A DNA stretch of 64,000 nt, taken from assembly GCA_965233705.1 (NCBI GenBank), contig CBDDTF010000003.1, forward strand, positions 1,178,001-1,242,000, written 5' to 3'. Shown here in pieces: positions 17,026-23,856 of the stretch (the first letter of the stretch is position 1; each line of letters starts with the position of its first letter). A model generated the notes under the pieces. The model searched no databases, had not been told where the DNA came from, and saw only the letters and a list, made by a program, of their open reading frames with translations. The DNA comes from Algihabitans sp965233705 (GTDB lineage: Bacteria > Pseudomonadota > Alphaproteobacteria > Kiloniellales > DSM-21159). The translations under genes were made by a program, and so were the position numbers.

Positions 17026-18578
17026 TGGTAGCTCCAGGTTTCGCTGAGGCGCCGCTCGCCGAGCTGCAGATGGCACCGCAGCTCGACCGGCCCCTCGCCG
17101 GTGGGTTCGAGGTCGAAGAAGACGCGCCAGCCGCCGATCGGCGGATTCGGCTTGGCGATCGCCGGGGAGATCCGCCCGTTTCGCACCTGCACCACGGCAT
17201 CGACCGCGGCATCGGCCGGCAAGGCCGCCAGCGCCTTGCCGGCAAAGTCGACCAGGACCTTGCGCAGCTCGCCGCCCGCCTCCGACGCATCGGCCGGCTC
17301 CTGCGCCGCGCCGGACCAGGTCGCCGTCACCTCGGCCAGCTCGGATGTCACGGGCGGGTTCCAACACCAATGCAGGCGGTAGCGCAAGCGCAGCGGCTCG
17401 AGCGCCGTGACCGGCGCGGCGGAGACCCAGGCGGCGACGACGTTGTCGTTGGTCTCGTCCGGGGTCGGCAGCTCGACCAACTCGACATGGCCCCGGCCCC
17501 AGTCCCCCAGCGGTTCCACCCAGACGCTGGGCCGCAGGTCGTAGCGCGCCTCCAGGTCCTGATAGTTCTGGAAGCCGCGGGTGCGCTGCATCAGCCCGAA
17601 ACCGCGCGGATTCTCGTCGAGAAAGGCGCTGATGCGCGGCTGCGAGGGGTTGGCCAGGGGACGCCAGATCCGCTCGCCCTGCCCGGTCAGCAGCGCCAGC
17701 CCCTCGGAATCGTGGACGCGCGGGCGGAAGTCGTCGGCAGTGCGCCGGTCGTGCGGCGCCAGCAGGAACATGGAGGTCAGGGGCGCCAAGCCCAGCTTGC
17801 CGATCTTGCGCCGGGGAAACAGCACGGCCTCGACGTCGCAGACCGTGCTTTCGCCCGGCTGCACCAGGAAGCTGTAGACCCCGGTCAGGCTCTCGCCCTC
17901 CAGCAGCGCGTGCACACGCAGTTGCGTGGCGCCCGGCGCCGGGCGCTCCAGCCAGAACTCGGTGAAGGCGGGAAACTGCTCGCCGTCCGGGGCCAGGGTC
18001 TCCACCGCCACGCCCCGCGCCGAGGCGCCGAAGCGGTGGCCGCGGCCCAGCGCCCGAAAATAGCTGGCGCCGAGGAAGGAGATCACCTCGTCCTGGACCT
18101 CGGCGCTGTTGAGCGGGAAGTGGGCGCGCCAGCCGGCGAAGCCGAGGTCCTCGGGCAAGGGCCCGGGATCGCCGGCCAGGGGGCCGAAGGTGAACAGCGC
18201 CGGGTCGTAGACCAGGGCGCGCGCCTGGCCGCCGGCGACCTCGTGGAGTCGAACCGTTTGATTGTAAAGGAAACCGGGGTGAAAAAATTCGGCCGTGAAG
18301 GGGCTCTCCGAGGTGGCCCAGAGCGCTTCGGCCTTGTCGTAGCGAATATCCCGGTAACCGTCGTAGCCCAGTTTGGCGAGGGCACCGTCGACGCGCGGGC
18401 GCTTTCGCGGCTCCTGCCCGGCCAGGTCGCGGGCAAAGGCCTCGAGCCCCTCGACGGAGAAGGGTGTTGCCGCCGCCACGGCCGGTCCCGCCAGGGATTC
18501 TGCGGAGAAGAAGGCGCCGGCCGCCGCCGCCGCGAGGGGGGAGGAGAGAAACTGAAGTAGAAAATTTCGCCTATTCAT
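17013..18578 (-). CDS. opgG: Glucan biosynthesis protein, OpgG/OpgD (MdoG) family
   Basis: The periplasmic OpgG-family protein (about 521 residues) is needed for backbone branching and release of periplasmic glucans. It opens with NRRNFLLQFL plus a hydrophobic Ala-rich stretch ending AVAA, a Tat-like export signal; a Tat signal is more typical of OpgD than of OpgG, so the exact subtype is open. Conserved blocks include YRDIRY, WATSESPFTAEFFHPGF, FLGASYFRALGRGHRFG, EFWLERP and FVDEN-like AFLDENPRGFGLMQR. I chose the ATG at 18578; a GTG two codons upstream (18584) is also possible. First gene of the opg operon. Confidence 0.93.
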   Translation of the reverse strand: MNRRNFLLQFLSSPLAAAAAGAFFSAESLAGPAVAAATPFSVEGLEAFARDLAGQEPRKRPRVDGALAKLGYDGYRDIRYDKAEALWATSESPFTAEFFHPGFLYNQTVRLHEVAGGQARALVYDPALFTFGPLAGDPGPLPEDLGFAGWRAHFPLNSAEVQDEVISFLGASYFRALGRGHRFGASARGVAVETLAPDGEQFPAFTEFWLERPAPGATQLRVHALLEGESLTGVYSFLVQPGESTVCDVEAVLFPRRKIGKLGLAPLTSMFLLAPHDRRTADDFRPRVHDSEGLALLTGQGERIWRPLANPSQPRISAFLDENPRGFGLMQRTRGFQNYQDLEARYDLRPSVWVEPLGDWGRGHVELVELPTPDETNDNVVAAWVSAAPVTALEPLRLRYRLHWCWNPPVTSELAEVTATWSGAAQEPADASEAGGELRKVLVDFAGKALAALPADAAVDAVVQVRNGRISPAIAKPNPPIGGWRVFFDLEPTGEGPVELRCHLQLGERRLSETWSYQWTA

Positions 18579-18714
18579 TTCCACGCATAGCTGCGCAAGA
18601 TCGCTCGCCTGCCTTCCATCTATGGCATGGCCGGCGAACGGGAAGCGCTTCGGATGGTTGCTATCTGACGTGACCGGGAAGGTAACGACGCCGCTGCGAA
18701 ACGGTTCGGTAAAA

Positions 18715-18732
18715 ACTTGTGAGATACTTGTG
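18715..18732 (+). promoter_or_regulatory. Direct repeat ACTTGTG-N4-ACTTGTG, likely OmpR-type site
   Basis: Two identical 7-base sequences start 11 bases apart, which is one helical turn and the usual arrangement of binding sites for OmpR/PhoB-type regulators. The site is about 85 bases upstream of the response-regulator gene and on the far side faces opgG, so it could serve autoregulation, control of the glucan operon, or both. The intergenic region 18585-18816 shows no gene. Confidence 0.45.
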
Positions 18733-18816
18733 GTGCGTTCTTACTGCAGGCCAACTCTGCGTAGTAGGAATGCGACAAGGGCCCCACTTTCGGCTAGGGG
18801 GCACGACCCGAAGGGT

Positions 18817-19557
18817 ATGAGCATGGAGATTCTGCTCGTCGACGACGATCCCGACCTGCGCGGCATGGTTGCCACGCTGCTGGTGCGGGACCGCTTCCAG
18901 GCGCGCGAGGCGGAGAGCGCGGCGCAGATGCGCGAGATCCTAAGCGAGCGCAGCCCCGACCTCATCCTGCTCGACGTGCGCCTGCCCGACGGCGACGGCT
19001 TCGAGCTGCTGCGCGAGATCCGACAGGACAGCGCCGTGCCGGTGATCATGCTGACCGGGGTGGACACTCCGGTCGACCGGGTGCTGGGGCTGGAGTTCGG
19101 GGCCGACGACTACGTCTGCAAGCCCTTCGAGCCCCGCGAACTGGTCGCGCGCATCAAGACGGTGCTGCGCCGCAGTCACACCGCCGAGGAGGTCGGCGGC
19201 GACGACCCCGCCGTCACCCTGCACTTCGCCGGCTTCGTGCTGGACATCACGCACCGGCGGCTGCTGCGCGACGAGGGCGAGGAGATCGAGTTGACCAGCG
19301 GCGAGTTCGATCTGCTGCGCGCTCTGGCCGAAGCCCCCAACCGTCCGCTGTCGCGCGACCGCCTGCTGGACCTCACCCGCTCGCGCGAGTGGTCGCCCTT
19401 CGACCGCTCGATCGACGTGCTGATCGGCCGCATCCGCAAGAAGCTGGAACCCGACCCGGCGCGGCCGGCGCTGATCAAGACGGTCCGCACCATCGGCTAC
19501 ATCCTCGCCGCCAAGGTCGAGCGGCGGGGCGGCCGCGGCAATCGCGCCGTGTCCTAG
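18817..19557 (+). CDS. OmpR/PhoB-family response regulator
   Basis: The 246-residue protein has an N-terminal receiver (MEILLVDDDPDLRG; phospho-acceptor Asp in LILLDVRLPDG; Lys in VCKPFEPREL) and a C-terminal winged helix (ELTSGEFDLLRALAEAP, RSIDVLIGRIRKKLEPD, IKTVRTIGYILA). It binds DNA as a phosphorylated dimer. No histidine kinase is next to it on the same strand, so its partner is unclear; the hybrid kinase 0.9 kb away is on the other strand. Start at the ATG at 18817 or the ATG at 18823. The stop codon TAG is part of a palindromic intergenic repeat. Confidence 0.93.
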   Translation: MSMEILLVDDDPDLRGMVATLLVRDRFQAREAESAAQMREILSERSPDLILLDVRLPDGDGFELLREIRQDSAVPVIMLTGVDTPVDRVLGLEFGADDYVCKPFEPRELVARIKTVLRRSHTAEEVGGDDPAVTLHFAGFVLDITHRRLLRDEGEEIELTSGEFDLLRALAEAPNRPLSRDRLLDLTRSREWSPFDRSIDVLIGRIRKKLEPDPARPALIKTVRTIGYILAAKVERRGGRGNRAVS

Positions 19558-19616
19558 AGAGATTTGCGACCGTATGGACCCGCGAGGCGATCCCTTCGGG
19601 TCGGCCTCTGCTCTAG
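19554..19616. repeat. Palindromic intergenic repeat, copy 1
   Basis: The element begins with CTAGAG, which contains the stop codon of the response regulator, and ends with CTCTAG. Inside are CGACC and GGTCG arms and a central segment (GCGATCCCTTC) shared with the copy at 48472. The whole can fold as an imperfect stem-loop. Related copies lie at 36075 and 48472. No T-run follows, so simple intrinsic termination is uncertain. Confidence 0.6.
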
Positions 19617-19704
19617 CGCGGTGTTCTAGCGCAGTGGCCCAGCGCGGTGTCCGGCCAAGAGGCGCCGCGCGGTGGACCGCCACGGACGGCAACCGCCGTA
19701 GCGC

Positions 19705-20106
19705 TCAGCCGAGCGGGCGGTGCGTCGTCGCGCCGCTCAAGGCGGCCTCGATGGTGGCGGACAGGATCTCCGGGCTGAAGGGCTTGAGCAAGGTGGCCGA
19801 GGCGCCGAGCAGCTTCGCACAGGCGAGATAGTGCTGGCTGTCGAGGCTGGCGGCGCCGCCGGACATGACCACGATGGGCACCTCGCACCCTCGGCTCTTC
19901 AAGGCCCGCAGGGTCTCGATCCCCTCCACCTCGGGCATGAAGATGTCGGTCAGGATGAGATCGGCCCAGCGCGACCAGAATTCGGCCTGCTCCAGCACCT
20001 CGTGCCCCGAGGTCGCGCCCCGCGCCGTGTGGCCTTCGCGTTCGAGCCGGCACACCAGAAGCTCGCACAACGACGTATCGTCATCGATTACCAGGATGTT
20101 CGCCAT
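19705..20106 (-). CDS. Single-domain response regulator (CheY-like receiver)
   Basis: The 133-residue protein is a lone receiver: ILVIDDDTSLCELLVCRLE, acceptor Asp in LILTDIFMPEVEG, Ser/Thr in VVMSGGAAS, and Lys in TLLKPFSPE. There is no output domain. It lies downstream of the hybrid histidine kinase on the same strand, separated by 303 bases without a gene, so it may be a phosphorelay partner or sink for it. I start it at the ATG at 20106; upstream codons in frame have no receiver-like content. Confidence 0.88.
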   Translation of the reverse strand: MANILVIDDDTSLCELLVCRLEREGHTARGATSGHEVLEQAEFWSRWADLILTDIFMPEVEGIETLRALKSRGCEVPIVVMSGGAASLDSQHYLACAKLLGASATLLKPFSPEILSATIEAALSGATTHRPLG

Positions 20107-20409
20107 CTGAAGTCCCGCCTTGCGCCGAGAGCGGCGCGCGATCCATCGGAGATCAGCGCAGATCCGATCGACCCCGCGACCTTCGGCCTGTGTCCCCTGA
20201 GGTCGCGCCCGTTCGGCAGCGCCGTGCGACGCGTTACGCCGCCGCGCGTCCGCCCCGCTCGCGAGGCTGCATCCTGGCCGCGCCCGGTAAACCGCGATCC
20301 CGCGCTTCGGCAAACGACGGTAAGGCCGCGTAAACGATTGGTGATCCGCCCCCGGAGCGCCAGGGTCCGCGCCGCGGTCGCGGCGCCGTCGCCACGGACG
20401 GCGGCGCCC
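20107..20409. other. 303-base region without a recognised gene
   Basis: This stretch separates the hybrid kinase from the lone receiver. Open frames crossing it are Arg- and Ala-rich and lack family motifs. It contains several GC-rich self-complementary runs near 20375-20400 and a slightly less GC-rich part near 20310-20340 that could hold a promoter for the receiver gene, but I see no convincing -35/-10 pair. Confidence 0.5.
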
Positions 20410-22389
20410 TCACCCGGCGTTCGCACCGCTGTGCAGAGCCTGTTCCACCGCCCGGCGGAGCAGCGGCCCCTCGACCGGCTTGCGCAGCAGCGCGCAGGCG
20501 CCGGCCGCAACGGCGGTGTTCTCGTCGAACTGCTCGGCAAAGCCGGTCATCAGGATCACGGGCAGGGTCGGCCATTGCCGCCGCACCTGGTGCAGCAACT
20601 CGATCCCGCAGGTCACCGGCATGATCTGGTCGCTCAGCACCAGGTCGATGTCGGGGGCCTGGCGCAGACGCTGCAGGGCGGCCTCCGCCGAGGCGGCGGT
20701 TTCCACCTGCAAGCTGCCCAGGCGCCGCAGGCCGAGCGCGACCACGTCGGCGACCTCCGGCTCGTCGTCGACGACGAGAATGCGCCCCGACAGTTCCGGC
20801 GCCTGCACGCGAAGCGTCGCGGGATCGCACGCCGGCTCGACGTCCGGGGACTCGGCCGGCAGAAACACGGAGAAGCGGGTCCCGGCCCCCTTCGCCGTCT
20901 CGACCGCCAGGGCGCCGCCATGGGCCAGCACGATGCCGTGGACCGCGGCCAGGCCCAGGCCGCTGCCATAATCCTGCGGCTTGGTGCTGTAGAAGGGGTC
21001 GAAGATCCGCTCCAGCGTGGCCCGGTCCATGCCGGCGCCGTCGTCGATCACGTCGATCGCGTGATACCGCGCGGGCGGCAGCAGTCCGACCCACAGCCGG
21101 TTGCGGCCGTCCGTTCCCTCCTCCACCGCCATCGGCACGTTGCCCGCCGCCTCGCCGCGCCCCGGATCGGCCAGGCGGTCCGCCCGTCCGCCATCGGTGG
21201 TCAGGCTGCGCAGCACCAGCCGGATCGTGCCGCGCCGTTCGCCGATCGCATCGCGCGCGTTGACGCAGAGGTTCATCAGCACCTGGCCGATCTGAGCGGC
21301 GTCGGCGCTGACCTGGACCGGCCGTCCCGTGTGGTCGAGTTCGATCCGCACCGCCTTCGGCAGCGTCGCGGCCAGCAGGTCGACCGCCTCGCGCACCACC
21401 TCGTCGAGACGCACGGGCTTGCGCAGGCTGCCGCTCTGCCGCCCGAAATCGAGGATCTGGCGCACCAGCGCCGCGGCGCGCTCGCTGCCGCGCAGGATCT
21501 TTTCGGCGTAGTCCCGTTCCGGCGTTCCCACCTGCAGGTCCTCGCGCAGGAACTCCGCATAGCCCTGGATCGACATCAGCACATTGTTGAAATCGTGCGC
21601 GATGCCGCCGGCCAGGCGGCCGAGGGCTTCCATCTTCTGAGCCCGGTAGAACTGCGCCTGCAGCTCGAGCTGCTCGCGCTCGGCACGTCGCAGGCTGGTG
21701 ACGTCGAGGCGCAGGCTGACCCGCCCGCCCTCGGCGGTCGGGTACTCGCGCACCAGCATGTGGGTGCCGTCGGGGTTGACGAGCTCGAGGGCGTCGCCCG
21801 GATGCAGGAGCTGCTCGAGCCGGCGGTCCGCAGCCTGGTCCGGCGGCATGTCGGTGCCGTAGCAGCCGAGTTCGGCCGCAGCCCGGATCTGACGCCGATA
21901 GTCCTCGTTCGGCGCCAGGCGCCGCAGCTCCGGCGGCAGCAGCTCGAAATAGCGCTCGTTGGCCATTACGACCCGCAGGTCGGCATCGAGCAGCAGGAAG
22001 CCCTCGGACATGCTCTCGATCGCGTCGTGCAGCCGCCGTTCCGCGCGCTCGGACTCGCGCCGCGCCGCCTCGGCCTGGTCGGCGAGCCGCGCCGCCCAGC
22101 GGTTCTGGAAGAAGAGGTAGAGCAGCAGCAGCGTGCCGCTGCCCAGCAGCACACCGTAGGTCAGCGCGAACTCCAGCCCGATCTGGGCGACGTGCTCCTG
22201 GCCCCAGGCGGCTTCGTTGGCCGTGTCGAGCGTCAACAGCGCATGCTTTTCCTCCAGCATGCGCAGCCCCAGATAGCCGGCGGCGCCGGCGAAGGCCACG
22301 ATCAGGCTGAGCAACGCCAGGGCCAGCGCGCGCGGCGGGCGCGCGGCAGCTAGGCCGAGCCTCGACAGTATGCGGCCGGCCACATCCAC
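20410..22389 (-). CDS. Membrane hybrid sensor histidine kinase (PAS, HisKA, HATPase, receiver)
   Basis: The roughly 659-residue protein has two N-terminal membrane helices (around residues 20-45 and 70-95), a coiled linker, a PAS-like domain (IESMSEGFLLLDADLRVVMAN), the HisKA phospho-site (GGIAHDFNNVLMSIQGY), an HATPase domain (LMNLCVNARDAIG, DDGAGMD, GSGLGLAAVHGIV) and a C-terminal receiver (RILVVDDEPEVADV, Asp in LVLSDQIMP, Lys in LLRKPVEG). The HDFNN form places it with hybrid kinases of the CckA-like HisKA group. Start is GTG at 22389 (a second GTG is at 22383). The lone receiver downstream is its nearest candidate partner. Confidence 0.92.
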   Translation of the reverse strand: MDVAGRILSRLGLAAARPPRALALALLSLIVAFAGAAGYLGLRMLEEKHALLTLDTANEAAWGQEHVAQIGLEFALTYGVLLGSGTLLLLYLFFQNRWAARLADQAEAARRESERAERRLHDAIESMSEGFLLLDADLRVVMANERYFELLPPELRRLAPNEDYRRQIRAAAELGCYGTDMPPDQAADRRLEQLLHPGDALELVNPDGTHMLVREYPTAEGGRVSLRLDVTSLRRAEREQLELQAQFYRAQKMEALGRLAGGIAHDFNNVLMSIQGYAEFLREDLQVGTPERDYAEKILRGSERAAALVRQILDFGRQSGSLRKPVRLDEVVREAVDLLAATLPKAVRIELDHTGRPVQVSADAAQIGQVLMNLCVNARDAIGERRGTIRLVLRSLTTDGGRADRLADPGRGEAAGNVPMAVEEGTDGRNRLWVGLLPPARYHAIDVIDDGAGMDRATLERIFDPFYSTKPQDYGSGLGLAAVHGIVLAHGGALAVETAKGAGTRFSVFLPAESPDVEPACDPATLRVQAPELSGRILVVDDEPEVADVVALGLRRLGSLQVETAASAEAALQRLRQAPDIDLVLSDQIMPVTCGIELLHQVRRQWPTLPVILMTGFAEQFDENTAVAAGACALLRKPVEGPLLRRAVEQALHSGANAG

Positions 22390-22504
22390 CGCGAAGGTCC
22401 CTCGAAACAGTTTCTCTCAGGGTCAGTATCCCTGCCCTGCGTAAACCGCCAACGCGTGCGATGGCGGAGCAGGTAACGTTTTGTAACAGCGCAGCGCCAG
22501 TCCC

Positions 22505-23668
22505 TCAGCGGCGCAGCACGACCAGGGATTCGTTCTCGAACCAAAGCCCGCGGTGGCGCTGCAGCACCGCCTGGGTCACCTCCAGATAGCGGTTGCCGGT
22601 GATCGCCTCGGTGAGACGGTGGTCCTCGATCTGGGCGACGTAGACGGCGGCGTTCCAGGCCGCCAGCAGGGTCGAGGTGCCGATTGCCGAGTCCAGCTCG
22701 CCGCTGGAGAGCTGCAGGCTGTAGGTGAACCTCGCCTGCTCCGGCTGCTCTTCCGGGGCGGGCACCAGAAACCCGTCGCCCAGTTCCTCGGCCAGGGCCG
22801 GCATGAGCTTCTCGCGCGGCGTCGCGAAAGGCGCCTCCTCCGGCCAGATCCCGCGCACGATCTCCAGGCCGGGATCGCGCCCGGTCGACTGCACCAGCAG
22901 CAGGCGCCCCGAGGGCGCCAGCGCCCGCGCCAACGGCGCCAGCACCCTGCGGACCTTGCGCTCGGCCGAAAGGCGCGCCCGGAAGGGCTGCGAGGCGATC
23001 ACCAGGTCGTAGGGCGGCTGCGCCGCCGCGCGGCGCGGGATCACGCTGTCGAGCGCGAAGCGCTGGTCGGCGCGGTAGAGCACCAGCACTGCCGGCGCCC
23101 GGTAGTGCGGGTTGCCGCTCGCCGGATTGGTCCGGGTCGCCCAGGCCCGGGCGACGAAGTCCGCCTGCGCCTGGATCTGGGCCTCCAGCTCGTGCGCGGA
23201 GGCGCCGGTCAGCGGCACCTCGCGCCAGGAAAGCTGGTCCTGCTCGGCGGGTTCGCGCGGGGCGAGCCAGGGCGCGTCGCGGTAGAGCAGGTTGGTGAAG
23301 ACCAGCACCGTCTGCGGATGCTCGACCAGCCGGTCGGCCATCTTGTGCAGCGCCAGGCGCACGTCCTCGCCACTGATCTCCTTGGCGACCGCGCAGACCG
23401 GCACGCCCGGATAGCGGTGATGCAGCGCGCGCAGGGCCATCGCCAGCACCGTGCCGTCGCCGGTGCCGGCATCGAACAGCCGCAGCGCCGGCGGGCGCGG
23501 GCGCAGATGCATCAGCTCCTGGGACACCCGCTCGGCGGTGCGCTGCTTCTCGTCGGTCGTGGTGACGAACAGCAGGTACTTTTGCCGGTTGTCGTAGAAA
23601 CGGAACCGCTCCGGCGGCGTGCGCTCCACCGGGGCAAGCTGGGGGCGGGTGCGATCCGGTGCGGCCAT
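22505..23668 (-). CDS. SAM-dependent methyltransferase-like protein
   Basis: The 387-residue protein has a class I methyltransferase motif I (LRLFDAGTGDGTVLAMALRAL), then YDLVIASQPF and RLLLVQSTGRDPG at motif IV/VI positions. The N-terminal part (RFRFYDNRQKYLLFVTTTDEK) and C-terminal part (ITGNRYLEVTQAVLQRHRG) look family-specific, and I do not recognise the substrate. The ATG at 23668 has AGGAG 8 bases upstream. It is divergent from the P-type ATPase/MetK pair with an Fnr-like box between them. Its neighbour is a MetK homologue, so SAM supply and SAM use lie together. Confidence 0.78.
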   Translation of the reverse strand: MAAPDRTRPQLAPVERTPPERFRFYDNRQKYLLFVTTTDEKQRTAERVSQELMHLRPRPPALRLFDAGTGDGTVLAMALRALHHRYPGVPVCAVAKEISGEDVRLALHKMADRLVEHPQTVLVFTNLLYRDAPWLAPREPAEQDQLSWREVPLTGASAHELEAQIQAQADFVARAWATRTNPASGNPHYRAPAVLVLYRADQRFALDSVIPRRAAAQPPYDLVIASQPFRARLSAERKVRRVLAPLARALAPSGRLLLVQSTGRDPGLEIVRGIWPEEAPFATPREKLMPALAEELGDGFLVPAPEEQPEQARFTYSLQLSSGELDSAIGTSTLLAAWNAAVYVAQIEDHRLTEAITGNRYLEVTQAVLQRHRGLWFENESLVVLRR

Positions 23669-23808
23669 GCTGCGGGCTCCTGCGCGGGTCGCCCCCAGCG
23701 TGCCAGGAGATCGGCTGCCTGCCGCTCCGCAAGCGGCGCGCAGTTGTGACGATGCGACCCCTCCGCGCGCGCGGGACGGCCCGCCGCCCAAGGCGCTGCG
23801 GGGTGGCC

Positions 23809-23822
23809 TTGATGCACGTCAT
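23809..23822. promoter_or_regulatory. Fnr/FixK-like box upstream of the P-type ATPase
   Basis: TTGAT-GCAC-GTCAT matches 8 of 10 positions of the Fnr/FixK palindrome TTGAT-N4-ATCAA. Its centre is 41.5 bases from the ATG at 23857, the class II activator distance from a transcription start, which would make the ATPase mRNA leaderless. It could also act on the divergent methyltransferase gene. Confidence 0.6.
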
Positions 23823-23856
23823 GGCATTCGCGCGCCGCGCCGCGCATGACGCTGCC

